Notes: generated by a model from the letters alone, not told the origin. A DNA stretch of 64,000 nucleotides from Rahnella sp. AA (GCF_002834385.1 NZ_PITQ01000009.1:113249-177248); one strand, 5' to 3'. Shown: positions 16,157 to 27,432, counted from the stretch's first letter. Program-made: numbers and translations.

Positions 16157-19100
16157 TCAATTACCGACTAACTGTTCCATCGTCTGCAAGATTCGTTTAT
16201 CTGAAATCGGGTACGGCGTGCCAAGCTGCTGGGCGAAATAACTGACGCGCAGTTCCTCAATCATCCAGCGGACTTCTTTCACATCCTCACTCTGCTGGCG
16301 AACCGGCGGCAGTTTGTTCAGCCATTGCTGCCATTGCTGCTGGACGTTTTCAACTTTCAGCATCTGCGCACGGTCACGGTGAGCGTCCATCGCCAGTTTG
16401 TCCATCCGCCGTTCGATGGCCTGCAAATAGCGCAACGTATCCGGCAGGCGCTTCCAGCCGTTTTGCGTCACAAACCCGCGATAAATCAGGCCGGACATCT
16501 GCGCTTTAATATCTGATAGCGCCAGCGCCATCGTGATATCAATTCGCCCTTTTAGCCGTTTATTGATGTTAAAGACCGTCGTCAGGATCTGCTCTACCTG
16601 AACCGCGATTTGCACCACGGTGTCATTCAGATTGGCGCGCACATGCTCGTGAAGTTTCGCGAAATCCTCTTCACGCCACACCAGCCCGCCGGACTCCGCA
16701 ATCAGCTTATCGATACCGCAGGAAATGCAGTCGTCGATCAGATCCAGCACTTTGCCGTAAGGGTTGAAATACAGCCCCAGCTTGGCTTTGTTCGGCAACT
16801 TTTCATGCAGGTATTTCACCGGCGAAGGAATGTTCAGCAGCAGCAAACGTCGCATCCCGGCGAGCATCGCCTGTTGCTGCTCAAGCTCGCTGTCAAACAG
16901 GCGGATCGCCACGCTGTCTTTCTCGTCGACAATCGCCGGATACGCTTTCACTTCATAGCCGCCGCGTTTTTGCTCGTAGCGCTCCGGCAGCGTGCCGAAA
17001 CTCCAGACATGTAAATCGCGCTGTTCGATACCGTCATCGGCGACCGCAGAGAGCGTCTGCTGAACCTGCTCTTTCAGGCCAGATTTCAACGCTGTCAGGT
17101 CCTTGCTTTCGCGCAGCGTTTTGTTTTTCTCATCAATAATGCGGAACGTCATTTTGAGATGATCGGGCACCTGATCCAGATGCCAGTCTTCACGCGCAAT
17201 GGTCACGCCACTCATCTTGCGCAGCTCTTTTTCCATCGCATCAAGCAGCGGCATTTCGAACGGCTTGATGCGCCCGAGCAAAGCATCAGCGTAGTTTGGC
17301 GCAGGCACAAAGTTACGGCGAACCGGTTTAGGCAATGACTTGATCAGCGCCATAATCAGCTCGCGGCGGATGCCGGGGATCTGCCAGTCAAAACCCTCCT
17401 CGCTCACCTGATTAAGCAGTGGCAGCGGGATATGCACCGTGACGCCATCGGCGTCAGTGCCCGGCTCAAACTGATAGGTCACGCGCAGTTTGAGATTGCC
17501 CTGATGCCAGAAATTCGGGTAATCGTGGGCGCTGATGTTGCCCGCGCCCTCTTTGATCAGCATGCTTTTTTCGAAATTCAGGCTGTCCTGCGGCTGTTTT
17601 TTCCACCACGTATCAAAGTGCTTCGCCGACACCACTTCCTGCCCGATGCGTTGTTCGTAGAACAGGAACAGGGTTTCGTCATCGACCAGAATATCGCGAC
17701 GGCGTGATTTGTGTTCCAGCTCCTCGACTTCGGTACGCAGGCGCAAATTGGCGCGGAAAAACGCATGACGCGTCTGCCAGTCGCCTTCCACCAGCGCATG
17801 GCGGATAAACAGTTCACGCGACACCACCGGATCGATCGTGCCGTAATTCACCCGGCGGGCAGCCACGATCGGCAGGCCGTACAGCGTGACTTTTTCCGTC
17901 GCCATCACCGCACCCTGCGCTTTTTCCCAGTGCGGTTCGCTGTAGCTGCTTTTCGCCAGATGCTGCGCCAGCGGTTCAATCCATTCCGGTTCGATGCGGG
18001 CAGCAATGCGCCCCCACAGACGGCTGGTTTCCACCAGTTCTGCCACCATCACCCATTTCGGCGGTTTCTTAAATAAACCGGAACCCGGGAACACCGCGAA
18101 ACGGGCGTTGCGCGCGCCGGTATATTCCTGTTTGTCGGCATCCTTCTGCCCGATATGCGACAGCAAACCGGTCAGCAATGCGCAATGCACCTCGCGGTAT
18201 TCCGCCGGCTCGCTGTTCACCGGCAGCCCGAGTTCTTTAACGACCTGGCGCAGCTGAGTATAAATATCCTGCCACTCACGCACGCGCAGATAGTTGAGGA
18301 AGTCGCTGCGGCAAAGCTTGCGGAACTGCGCGGAAGACAGCTCTTTTTGCTGCACTTTCAGGTGATCCCACAAATTGACGAACGCCAGGAAATCAGAATC
18401 TTTATCCGCAAACCGGCGATGTTTTTCATCAGAAGCCTGCTGTTTGTCCATCGGACGTTCGCGCGGATCCTGAATAGACAGTGCGGCGGTGATGATCATC
18501 ACTTCACGCACGCAACCGTTTTTCTGCGCCTCCAGCACCATACGCGCCAGACGCGGATCAACCGGCAACTGCGCCAGCTGACGGCCCTGCGGCGTCAGTG
18601 AGTAACGGCCATCGACGGCATTATTGATGGCGTTCAGCTCCTCGAGCAGGCGCACGCCGTCCTGAATATTACGTTTGTCCGGCGCTTCCACAAACGGGAA
18701 TGCCGCGATATCGCCCAGCCCCAGCGATGTCATTTGTAAAATAACGGAGGCTAAGTTGGTACGCAGAATTTCAGGATCGGTAAATTCAGGGCGCGACAGG
18801 AAATCCTGCTCCGAATACAGACGGATACAGATACCTTCGGAAACACGTCCGCAACGGCCTTTACGCTGATTGGCCGAGGCCTGAGAAACCGGTTCAATTG
18901 GCAGGCGCTGCACTTTGGTGCGGAAACTGTAGCGGCTGATACGCGCGGTGCCGGGGTCAATCACATACTTGATGCCCGGCACGGTCAGTGAGGTTTCCGC
19001 CACGTTGGTCGCCAGCACGATACGGCGACCGGCGTGTGACTGAAACACGCGGTTTTGTTCGCTGTTCGACAGCCGCGCGTATAGCGGCAAGATCTCGGTA

Positions 19101-20050
19101 TGCGGCAAGTCCAGGCGGTTCAGCGCATCGGCGGTATCGCGAATCTCACGTTCACCGCTCATGAAGATCAGGATGTCGCCCATACTTTCGCGGCCCAGTT
19201 CATCCACGGCGTCGAAAATCGCCTGCAACTGGTCGCGGTCCACATCTTCGGCATCATCCACAATCGGGCGATAACGTACGTCAACCGGGTAAGTACGGCC
19301 GGAGACTTCAATGATCGGCGCGTTATTAAAGTGCCGGGAGAACCGCTGCGGATCGATGGTCGCGGACGTAATAATGACTTTCAGATCCGGGCGTTTCGGC
19401 AGCAACTGGCGCAGATAACCCAGAATAAAATCGATGTTCAGGCTGCGTTCGTGGGCTTCATCAATAATCAGCGTGTCGTACTGCATCAGCATGCGATCCT
19501 GTTGGATCTCCGCCAGCAGGATCCCGTCGGTCATCAGTTTCACCAGCGTGTTATCGCTGACCTGATCGTTAAAACGCACTTTATAGCCGACGGTATTGCC
19601 GAGCGTGGTATCCAGCTCATCGGCGATACGGTTGGCGACAGTACGCGCCGCCAGACGGCGTGGTTGCGTATGACCGATGACCCCTTTAATACCGCGTCCC
19701 AGTTCCATACAGATTTTCGGGATCTGCGTGGTTTTACCGGAACCGGTCTCACCGGCGACAATCACCACCTGGTGATCGCGGATAGCCTTAAAGATGTCGT
19801 CTTTTTTCTGGCTGACCGGCAGGTTTTCCGGATAGCTGATTTTGGGCCGCGAAGCTTCACGGGCGCTGACTTTTTTCAGGCTTTCGGTAATCGCGTTCTG
19901 AAGCTCAGCCGTTAATGCCTCAACGGCCTGAGGGTTGGTGTTCTGTTCGAAAGTCTTTTTGGCACCCTGCAAACGACGTTGCAGGCGTTGCCGGTCACGT
20001 AGCATCAGCCCGTCTAACTGCGCTGATAATGCCGCGAGCGGTGATTTCAC
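16157..20050 (-). CDS. hrpA: ATP-dependent RNA helicase HrpA
   Basis: 1297 residues, the normal HrpA length. DEAH-box helicase with Walker A GETGSGKT at 100-107 and the DEAH box at 197-200, then SAT (ITSATIDPQRF), the helicase C domain with QRKGRCGRV, the HA2/OB-fold region and the long C-terminal DUF3418 extension characteristic of bacterial HrpA. HrpA resolves stalled or collided ribosomes and processes some mRNAs. Transcribed divergently from azoR, as in E. coli. Confidence 0.97.
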   Translation of the reverse strand: MKSPLAALSAQLDGLMLRDRQRLQRRLQGAKKTFEQNTNPQAVEALTAELQNAITESLKKVSAREASRPKISYPENLPVSQKKDDIFKAIRDHQVVIVAGETGSGKTTQIPKICMELGRGIKGVIGHTQPRRLAARTVANRIADELDTTLGNTVGYKVRFNDQVSDNTLVKLMTDGILLAEIQQDRMLMQYDTLIIDEAHERSLNIDFILGYLRQLLPKRPDLKVIITSATIDPQRFSRHFNNAPIIEVSGRTYPVDVRYRPIVDDAEDVDRDQLQAIFDAVDELGRESMGDILIFMSGEREIRDTADALNRLDLPHTEILPLYARLSNSEQNRVFQSHAGRRIVLATNVAETSLTVPGIKYVIDPGTARISRYSFRTKVQRLPIEPVSQASANQRKGRCGRVSEGICIRLYSEQDFLSRPEFTDPEILRTNLASVILQMTSLGLGDIAAFPFVEAPDKRNIQDGVRLLEELNAINNAVDGRYSLTPQGRQLAQLPVDPRLARMVLEAQKNGCVREVMIITAALSIQDPRERPMDKQQASDEKHRRFADKDSDFLAFVNLWDHLKVQQKELSSAQFRKLCRSDFLNYLRVREWQDIYTQLRQVVKELGLPVNSEPAEYREVHCALLTGLLSHIGQKDADKQEYTGARNARFAVFPGSGLFKKPPKWVMVAELVETSRLWGRIAARIEPEWIEPLAQHLAKSSYSEPHWEKAQGAVMATEKVTLYGLPIVAARRVNYGTIDPVVSRELFIRHALVEGDWQTRHAFFRANLRLRTEVEELEHKSRRRDILVDDETLFLFYEQRIGQEVVSAKHFDTWWKKQPQDSLNFEKSMLIKEGAGNISAHDYPNFWHQGNLKLRVTYQFEPGTDADGVTVHIPLPLLNQVSEEGFDWQIPGIRRELIMALIKSLPKPVRRNFVPAPNYADALLGRIKPFEMPLLDAMEKELRKMSGVTIAREDWHLDQVPDHLKMTFRIIDEKNKTLRESKDLTALKSGLKEQVQQTLSAVADDGIEQRDLHVWSFGTLPERYEQKRGGYEVKAYPAIVDEKDSVAIRLFDSELEQQQAMLAGMRRLLLLNIPSPVKYLHEKLPNKAKLGLYFNPYGKVLDLIDDCISCGIDKLIAESGGLVWREEDFAKLHEHVRANLNDTVVQIAVQVEQILTTVFNINKRLKGRIDITMALALSDIKAQMSGLIYRGFVTQNGWKRLPDTLRYLQAIERRMDKLAMDAHRDRAQMLKVENVQQQWQQWLNKLPPVRQQSEDVKEVRWMIEELRVSYFAQQLGTPYPISDKRILQTMEQLVGN

Positions 20051-20967
<917 letters not shown>

Positions 20968-21046
20968 CATCTGTTATCACAATCTGAGCCATCATTCACT
21001 TTAGAACCTGCCAGACCCGCTCAGATGATGTTGTGATAAAGCACTT

Positions 21047-21071
21047 GCGCGCCGAATGGCGCGCTTTTTTT
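21047..21071 (+). terminator. Intrinsic terminator of azoR
   Basis: GCGCGCC, GAAT loop, GGCGCGC and a seven-T run. It lies 18 bases before the convergent ydbL stop. Confidence 0.93.
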
Positions 21072-21088
21072 ATGACTTAATTTCCGGG

Positions 21089-21427
21089 TTACTTCTGCAA
21101 CCACTTCCCGTTAATGCCGCGCACGTACTCGCCAGTTGCGGCTCTGGCGACCAGTTTTTGCCCGGCGAGTTTGGCGACGTCGTCGGTGCTGACGTTATTA
21201 TCCTGTGCCACCTGCTGATATTGCTGTTTGCGCGCATCGTTGATTTTTGCCGCCAGCGCGACGCTTTCTGCATCCTGCTTCACGGGCGCCAGATAGCCGG
21301 AAAGTGTCTCTCCGACACGCCCCTGTTGCTTAGCTTCACTCAAGGTTAAAGCGAATGCCTGACTGCAAAAAAATAAACCACCGGCCAGTAACATCAGGCT
21401 GATTCTTTTGATAAACACCCCGGACAT
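21089..21427 (-). CDS. ydbL: YdbL family periplasmic protein (DUF1318)
   Basis: 112 residues with a signal peptide (about 1-26, ending AFA) and the DUF1318 pattern (LSEAKQQGRVGET, LAAKINDARKQQYQQVA, AGQKLVARAATGEYVR). Last gene of the ydbH-ynbE-ydbL operon. Recent E. coli work describes YdbL as a periplasmic factor that regulates assembly of the YdbH-YnbE intermembrane bridge. Spacing to ynbE is 8 bases. Confidence 0.94.
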   Translation of the reverse strand: MSGVFIKRISLMLLAGGLFFCSQAFALTLSEAKQQGRVGETLSGYLAPVKQDAESVALAAKINDARKQQYQQVAQDNNVSTDDVAKLAGQKLVARAATGEYVRGINGKWLQK

Positions 21428-21435
21428 ACGCTCTC

Positions 21436-21630
21436 CTAGAACAAGTTGCTCTGGTTTTTCAGCAGGTTTTCAACGTCTTTATCCACTTTGATATGGATCT
21501 CATGTTCGATTTTCACATTCATGTTGATAGTGATCGGCTCTTTAGGCGCGGCCAGTTCAATGCGAGGTACGCAGCCACTGAGCATCATTACGCTGAGCGC
21601 CACGCACGGGCCGACAAGTCGCAGTTTCAT
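21436..21630 (-). CDS. ynbE: Outer-membrane lipoprotein YnbE
   Basis: 64 residues from the ATG at 21630. The frame continues upstream inside ydbH but that is fortuitous; the chosen start overlaps the ydbH stop by 4 bases and gives a lipoprotein signal with lipobox LSGC (Cys20). The mature part (PRIELAAPKEPITINMNVKIEHE) is nearly invariant in the family. YnbE forms beta-strand contacts with YdbH to complete an inner-to-outer-membrane bridge for phospholipid transport. Confidence 0.95.
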   Translation of the reverse strand: MKLRLVGPCVALSVMMLSGCVPRIELAAPKEPITINMNVKIEHEIHIKVDKDVENLLKNQSNLF

Positions 21631-24353
21631 TGTTCCTTCCTCACGGTTTGATCCTTTTGCTGCCCCGCCGTAGCCGGGCTTTTTGAAAGCGCATTCGCAG
21701 GCAAAGACACCTGCTGTTGCAGCCATTCCTGAAGATTGTCGCCAAAGCGCAAACTTCGCCAAAGCTGATAAATATTTTCCTGATGGGAATAATTCAGGAC
21801 AATTTCGCGTTTTTCTTTATCGCCGCCATGCGTCGTATCGGTGTAGTTCACGCCGTCCACTTTAGCTTTCATCACCAGCACCCCGAGATTATCGAGACTT
21901 ACCTCTGCATCTGAACGGCTGATTTCCATGTAGCGCAGCAGGCCAATGACCATATTGTTAGCAAAATTCCCGCTGGCCATTGCATCGGCAAAATCAGGAT
22001 CGAGACGCAGCGTGAGGCTGCCGTCATTCCTGATCCAGCCGTTATGGATGATCCATTGCGGATTCTGGACATACAGCGGCAACTCGCCGTAGATCACACC
22101 GGACATCGCCAGCTGTTTTGGTTTCAGCGCGGTAAAGAGTTCGCTGAGATTAATTTTCTCCAGTTTAAGCACGGCGGCATCATGCTGGGGCATCCGCAGT
22201 GCCGACAGGCTAAGGTGACCGCGTAACGTATCCACGCCCAGATTGCTCAGGGTGAGCGGCGTTTTCTCACTCCAGGGGTAATGCCCCTGCAAATCCGCAG
22301 TGACGTTTTGCATTTTGACCAAATTATTCACTTCACCAATACGCAGCATGACCGGTTTTTTCACACCCAACTGCCAGACCTGATCCTTCAGGCGGTACGG
22401 CAGGCTGAAGTCCAGCCCGCTCATGTCGCCGTCTTTCATCCAGAACCCACCGTTTTTCACCACCCAGTGACCACCGGCGACAAATCCCTGTTTACGCGCA
22501 GCTGAAAACGCTGACTGGGCATAGAACGAGCCTTCACGCAGCCTGATATTCAGATCCGGCGTCAGTAACGTCTGGAACGCCGTCAGTTGCTGCTTCGGCC
22601 ACCAACCTTCACCACGCAAACGCTCACCGTCCCAGCGGCCATTCAGGCGGATGGGGCCGATCGGTTTAGCATCAAGCATACCGCGCATCGTAAAGCTGTC
22701 CGGGCTTTCGCCGTTCAGTTGCAGTGCGAGCGTTGCCGGAGGCAGATAACCGCCATTAGTGAAGGCAATTTTCTTCGCCACCAGCCTGATATCGCCTTTA
22801 AACACGGTCGGCAAATCAGGATATTGCGGTTTGAAACGGGCTGATGGCGGACGTTGCCAGACCAGTGGTTTTTCCAGTGTCAGACGCGGCGCATCAACAT
22901 CGACCAAACCGTAGTGCAGCCGGTCAAAGCCGGTCGAAAGGGACAGAATGTTGATGACATTGTCGTGCCACTGGCCTTTACCGGACATATCCCAGCGACC
23001 GTTAAGCGGCGGCAGATGCCCGTTGCCCCAGTAGTTGAAATCCCATTGCCCGATGTCCGGCCAGAATGCCTGTGATTTACCGCTGAGATGCAGATCGAAT
23101 TTACCCCAGAAACTGTGGCGGGCCTTGAGGATCGCCTGCAGTGGCCCGCTGACGCCCTGCGCCGAGACTTTAACGCCCGCCAGCGGCCAGCGTGCATCGC
23201 TGATAGTCAGCTCTGACGTGGGTTTTCCCCAGGCGCGCAAAAGTGAGCCGCTGCGCAGGGAAAGCGTCGGGTTGAGCACAGAACCACTCAGCTGTCCGGG
23301 CAACGAGGCGCTGAGCGATGTGGCCTGCAAATTCGCCTGCCCGGTCAGGCGCAAATCTAAATCACTGTCCAGCAAGCCGATGCGCCCCGGCCCCATCGTC
23401 AGCACCACGTTAGCCTTACCGTTATGGCCTTGCGTCAGCACGTTCAGGCGCGCCGTAATGCGGGTTTGATCGAAGGCCGGCGTCCAGTCGCTGAGCGTAA
23501 GATTCACGCCGCCTGCCAGCGGTTGTGTGGCGTACGGCCAGTGCCACTGGCCTTGCGTAATCTGCAATTCATTGCGGTTGAGTTTCCACGGCAACGTCGC
23601 CAGCGGCAGGTCACGCCCCTTTTCTGCCAGCGTCAGCACACCTTCGGTGGCCTGCCAGTTAAGGGTAATATCCAGCGGGGATGGCACCTGCGCGGTTTGA
23701 ATTTCTGCATGAAGCTCGCCGGATTCCGGCAGTTGATCGAACGTGGCGGGCAGAAGCAGTTTGCCACTGAGCGTGACAGGTTGTTCGCTACCGGGCGGGA
23801 TCAGGCTGAACGAATGGATCGCCAGCGTACGGTCAGCGCCCAGCACGGCGTCGAGTTTCAGCGCGTCGCTGCTCACGGTCAGATGCTGTACGCCGCCTTC
23901 GCTGCTGAACTGAACTTGCCCCGCATAACGCTGCCAGGGCGTTACGGAAAGTTGCGTCACGTTGACGCGCCCGTCGGGCAGAAGGTGTTGTAAATCCGCC
24001 ACGGAGAGCGGCGTTGAGGCGTCACTTTTTGGCAGTTGCGCCAGACAGGCAGTATCGACTTTCAGCGCATCAATATTGAGCGCCCAGTGCCCGCCTTCTT
24101 TGCTCAGACGTGCATTTTCCGCAGTCGCAAGCTGGCATTCACCGGCGGAATAACGCAGCCCCGGCAATTGCAACACACCGTCCGACCAGTGCGGCGCACC
24201 GCTGAGTGTCAGTTGTGTTCCTTTCGGGAGCCAGTGGCTGGCCACCGCCGGCAACCACTGCGGCACCGTTTTCCATAACGCCCACATCAGCAGCGCGAGA
24301 ATCACCACTATACTCAGGATAATTTGCGCGCTTCTCTTCAGTCCGTTCCTCAT
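21627..24353 (-). CDS. ydbH: AsmA-like intermembrane bridge protein YdbH
   Basis: 908 residues with one N-terminal membrane anchor (about 10-30) and a long periplasmic beta-rich body. The C-terminal region (YGELPLYVQNPQWIIHNGWI, then DPDFADAMASGNFANNMVIG) is the YdbH signature. YdbH is one of three AsmA-like proteins (with TamB and YhdP) needed for phospholipid transport to the outer membrane in E. coli. First gene of its operon and divergent from ldhA, as in E. coli. Confidence 0.95.
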   Translation of the reverse strand: MRNGLKRSAQIILSIVVILALLMWALWKTVPQWLPAVASHWLPKGTQLTLSGAPHWSDGVLQLPGLRYSAGECQLATAENARLSKEGGHWALNIDALKVDTACLAQLPKSDASTPLSVADLQHLLPDGRVNVTQLSVTPWQRYAGQVQFSSEGGVQHLTVSSDALKLDAVLGADRTLAIHSFSLIPPGSEQPVTLSGKLLLPATFDQLPESGELHAEIQTAQVPSPLDITLNWQATEGVLTLAEKGRDLPLATLPWKLNRNELQITQGQWHWPYATQPLAGGVNLTLSDWTPAFDQTRITARLNVLTQGHNGKANVVLTMGPGRIGLLDSDLDLRLTGQANLQATSLSASLPGQLSGSVLNPTLSLRSGSLLRAWGKPTSELTISDARWPLAGVKVSAQGVSGPLQAILKARHSFWGKFDLHLSGKSQAFWPDIGQWDFNYWGNGHLPPLNGRWDMSGKGQWHDNVINILSLSTGFDRLHYGLVDVDAPRLTLEKPLVWQRPPSARFKPQYPDLPTVFKGDIRLVAKKIAFTNGGYLPPATLALQLNGESPDSFTMRGMLDAKPIGPIRLNGRWDGERLRGEGWWPKQQLTAFQTLLTPDLNIRLREGSFYAQSAFSAARKQGFVAGGHWVVKNGGFWMKDGDMSGLDFSLPYRLKDQVWQLGVKKPVMLRIGEVNNLVKMQNVTADLQGHYPWSEKTPLTLSNLGVDTLRGHLSLSALRMPQHDAAVLKLEKINLSELFTALKPKQLAMSGVIYGELPLYVQNPQWIIHNGWIRNDGSLTLRLDPDFADAMASGNFANNMVIGLLRYMEISRSDAEVSLDNLGVLVMKAKVDGVNYTDTTHGGDKEKREIVLNYSHQENIYQLWRSLRFGDNLQEWLQQQVSLPANALSKSPATAGQQKDQTVRKEQ

Positions 24354-24590
24354 GACTTGCCTTGTTTTGCACTTAATAGTCTGACCGCCCGCAAGATATC
24401 ATAATTAGCGTAACAACTGATGGTTGAAATACCAGTATCCGGCACCCAAATAGCACAGGAAAAATTGTCTGCCCCCCGACGCTCTGTTAGTTTGGTGGCA
24501 TATTGCGAATTGTTTCTGAAAATGTTTATTCCTTATAAAACAGTCGGAAACAGTTTTGCCAGAGATTCAAACTCACTGCGGAGAAACACC

Positions 24591-25583
24591 ATGAAAGTGG
24601 CTGTCTACAGTACTAAAAATTACGACCGGAAATATCTGGAACTGGTCAATGAACATTATGGCTATGAGCTGGAATTTTTCGATTTTCTGCTGTCCCCGCA
24701 AACTGCAAAAAACGCAGCCGGTGCAGATGCCGTCTGTATTTTCGTCAATGATGACGGCAGCCGCGAAGTGTTGCAGGAACTGGCTTCTCTGGGGATAAAA
24801 ACGCTGGCGCTACGCTGCGCAGGCTTTAACAACGTCGATCTTGAGGCGGCGAAAGAACTGGGCATTTCTGTTGTGCGCGTTCCGGCCTATTCACCGGAAG
24901 CGGTCGCAGAACACACCGTCGGCATGATGTTGTGCCTTAACCGCCACATTCACCGTGCTTATCAGCGCACCCGCGAAGCCAACTTCTCACTCGAAGGACT
25001 GATTGGCTTTAATATGTACCAGCGCACCGCCGGTATCATCGGCACCGGTAAAATCGGTGTGGCCACGATGCGTATTCTGAAAGGTTTTGGAATGCGTATT
25101 CTGGCCTTCGATCCGTATCCAAGCCCGCTGGCGCTGGAGCTCGGTGCAGAATATGTCGATCTGGATACGCTTTACGCCGAATCCGACGTCATTTCCCTGC
25201 ACTGCCCGCTGACGCCGGAAAATCACCATCTGCTCAACGCTCAGTCTTTTGCCAAAATGAAAGATGGTGTGATGATTGTGAACACCAGTCGCGGCGCATT
25301 GCTGGATGCCACCGCCGCCATCGACGCGCTGAAAAAGCAGAAAATCGGCGCACTGGGTATGGACGTTTATGAGAACGAACGCGACTTGTTCTTTGAAGAT
25401 AACTCCAATGAAGTCATTCTGGACGACGTGTTCCGCCGTCTGTCTTCCTGTCACAACGTGTTGTTCACCGGCCATCAGGCTTTCCTGACCAGTGATGCGC
25501 TGACCAGTATTTCTGAAACCACGCTGATGAATATTGACCAGCTGGCAAAAGGCACGCCTTGCCCGAACCTGCTTACCGCGTAA
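24591..25583 (+). CDS. ldhA: Fermentative D-lactate dehydrogenase LdhA
   Basis: 330 residues from the ATG at 24591, which has GGAG at 24580-24583. The upstream extension of the open frame lacks homology and is rejected. D-2-hydroxyacid dehydrogenase fold: NAD-binding GTGKIG at 151-156 and catalytic residues Arg234 (NTSRGALLD), Glu263 (ENERDLFFED) and His295 (FTGHQAFLT). Reduces pyruvate to D-lactate with NADH during fermentation. An accessory block separates it from hslJ, its neighbour in E. coli. Confidence 0.97.
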   Translation: MKVAVYSTKNYDRKYLELVNEHYGYELEFFDFLLSPQTAKNAAGADAVCIFVNDDGSREVLQELASLGIKTLALRCAGFNNVDLEAAKELGISVVRVPAYSPEAVAEHTVGMMLCLNRHIHRAYQRTREANFSLEGLIGFNMYQRTAGIIGTGKIGVATMRILKGFGMRILAFDPYPSPLALELGAEYVDLDTLYAESDVISLHCPLTPENHHLLNAQSFAKMKDGVMIVNTSRGALLDATAAIDALKKQKIGALGMDVYENERDLFFEDNSNEVILDDVFRRLSSCHNVLFTGHQAFLTSDALTSISETTLMNIDQLAKGTPCPNLLTA

Positions 25584-25600
25584 AACTGACCGTTTTTATG

Positions 25601-25624
25601 AGGCTCACTGCGGTGAGCCTTTTT
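25601..25624. terminator. Terminator between ldhA and the phosphodiesterase gene
   Basis: AGGCTCAC, TGCG loop, GTGAGCCT, then TTTT. It sits between convergent genes and probably serves ldhA. Confidence 0.9.
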
Positions 25625-25639
25625 GTTTTCTATTTTTGA

Positions 25640-26569
25640 TTAACGGCTCAGCACCCGGCTGATTTCCGTGCCGTAACCGGTGATAGTCAGTACATCATCT
25701 GCCAGCGTTACAGCCGAAAATGGCAGGCTGTTCTCACCATCGACCATGCCTTTGAGGGTAATGAAATCGGTATTTTCCACACGGTCATAACCGCCACGGT
25801 GATCGTGACCCGCGAAATAAGCCCGCACGTCATACCGGCACAGTAACTCCACCAGCGTCTCGCAGTTCCACAGATTATGAGAGTTCACCGGCGTCAGGGG
25901 ATAATGCCCGAACACCAGCACAACCTCACGCTGCTCATGCGCTTCACGCAGGTTTTTTTCAATCCATTCCAGTTGTTTCGGCCCGACCGCGCCGTTCCAC
26001 TCCTGCGCCTGCGATTGCTGACATTCCGTCAGTTCCTCGAGCATATATTCTGCCAGCTGGCGGTCATCACCGTTGGCGTGGTTGCAGTACAGGCTGACGT
26101 CGTTGCCGTCGGTCACCAGAAAACGATAGCCCGGCAGGCTGAACGAATAATAACTTTTCGGTAAACCGATAGCGGGTTTCTGCGCGCCGAGATGATCTGA
26201 AATCACCTGAGCATCGTGATTACCGATGAGGATCGCATGCGGGTGGCGCAGCGCTTCATAACGCTCAAGCACTGGCTGAAAACTGCTCCAGTTGCGATCA
26301 ACCAGATCACCCAGCGTGACCACAAAATCGAGTTTTAAATCATTCAGTTCATTGATGGCCGTCGCCAGCTTATCCAGGCTGTTGCGGTAATACCGGATTT
26401 TATGCGTATCCGCATCGGCATATTGCGGGTCAGCAATCAGCCCGAAGCGCAGCCGGGCGCCATTCACCAGCGCGTCATGCACATCGGGTTGCTGATACAG
26501 TGAACTCACGTTGCCCAGCGCCCGTTCCTGCCGCTCAGATAACATAGGAAATGAGGTGGTTACAGTCAT
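25640..26569 (-). CDS. ADPRM-like metallophosphoesterase linked to a Ugp-type importer
   Basis: 309 residues from the ATG at 26569, which has AGGAG six bases upstream (a longer open frame reaches 26701 without support). Calcineurin-like phosphoesterase motifs are complete: IADPQYADAD, GDLVDRN, GNHD, GHYPLTP and GHDHRGG. The first motif is D-x-Q where D-x-H is usual, as in ADPRM, the Mn-dependent ADP-ribose/CDP-alcohol diphosphatase family. There is no signal peptide, so it acts in the cytosol. Last gene of a five-gene operon with a complete ABC importer. Inference: it hydrolyses an imported phosphodiester or pyrophosphodiester (glycerophosphodiester, CDP-alcohol or similar). The substrate is not determinable from sequence. 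Confidence 0.82.
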   Translation of the reverse strand: MTVTTSFPMLSERQERALGNVSSLYQQPDVHDALVNGARLRFGLIADPQYADADTHKIRYYRNSLDKLATAINELNDLKLDFVVTLGDLVDRNWSSFQPVLERYEALRHPHAILIGNHDAQVISDHLGAQKPAIGLPKSYYSFSLPGYRFLVTDGNDVSLYCNHANGDDRQLAEYMLEELTECQQSQAQEWNGAVGPKQLEWIEKNLREAHEQREVVLVFGHYPLTPVNSHNLWNCETLVELLCRYDVRAYFAGHDHRGGYDRVENTDFITLKGMVDGENSLPFSAVTLADDVLTITGYGTEISRVLSR

Positions 26570-26589
26570 ACTATTCTCCTGTCGGGAAC

Positions 26590-27432
26590 TTACCGGATCC
26601 CTGCCCGCATAAAAGATTGAACAAACTGGCGCTGGAAAATAAGGAAAAGCACCAGTAATGGCAAAACGGTCATCAGGGTCGCGGCGCTGATGAGCGCCCA
26701 CTGCACGCCCTGCTCTGGCGCAGAAAACAGCTGTAGCCCGACGGTAACCGGGCGCACTTTCACGGAGTCGGTGATCACCAGAGGCCAGAGGAAATCGTTC
26801 CAGTGGAAACTGATAGAAACCAGGGCGAAAGCGACATAAATCGGTTTCGCCAGCGGAATGTAGATTTTGCGCAGAATGTAGAAGCGGCTGGCACCTTCGA
26901 CAATCGCCGCTTCTTCCAGCACCAGCGGGATGCTCTTGAAGGTCTGGCGTAGCAGGAAAATCGCAAAGGCTGACGCGAAATAAGGCAGTGCAATCCCGAG
27001 CAGGCTGTCGCGCAATCCCAGCGCGCCAATCGTCTGGTAGTTATTGAGGATCAGCACATCGGGGCTGATCATCAGTTGCAACAGCACCAGCGCAAAAATA
27101 AATCCACCGCCTTTGAGTTTGAAACGCACCAGTGCGTAAGCCGCCAGTGTGGCAAGGATCAGCTGGCAGACGACAATCATCAGCACCAGCAAAGTCGTAT
27201 TCAGGAAATAGCGGGCAAAAGGTGCTGCGCCCCAGGCGTGAATGAAATTTTGTAACGTCAGCGGGGCAAACAGAGAAAAACTGCCCTGCGCAGACGCCGG
27301 ATGAATAGCAACCCAGATGGCGACCAGCACCGGTAAAAACCACAACAAGGCGGCCAGCCAGATGGCCAGGTTCAGGCACAGGCGGCGTAAAGAAAATGTC
27401 CGTGCCGGGGTAAGGGTCAGAGTGATGCTCAC
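26590..27432 (-). CDS. ABC transporter permease, UgpE/MalG type
   Basis: 280 residues with about six membrane helices and the EAA loop typical of MalG-type permeases (LEEAAIVEGASRFYILRKIYIPLAKP). It overlaps the upstream permease by 4 bases. With its partner it forms the membrane channel of a carbohydrate or phospho-compound importer. The closest-looking family is the glycerol-3-phosphate (Ugp) type. Confidence 0.88.
   Translation of the reverse strand: MSITLTLTPARTFSLRRLCLNLAIWLAALLWFLPVLVAIWVAIHPASAQGSFSLFAPLTLQNFIHAWGAAPFARYFLNTTLLVLMIVVCQLILATLAAYALVRFKLKGGGFIFALVLLQLMISPDVLILNNYQTIGALGLRDSLLGIALPYFASAFAIFLLRQTFKSIPLVLEEAAIVEGASRFYILRKIYIPLAKPIYVAFALVSISFHWNDFLWPLVITDSVKVRPVTVGLQLFSAPEQGVQWALISAATLMTVLPLLVLFLIFQRQFVQSFMRAGIR

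Noticed and set aside
19100..19915. 271-codon antisense frame inside hrpA
   Set aside because: Shadow of a conserved helicase region.
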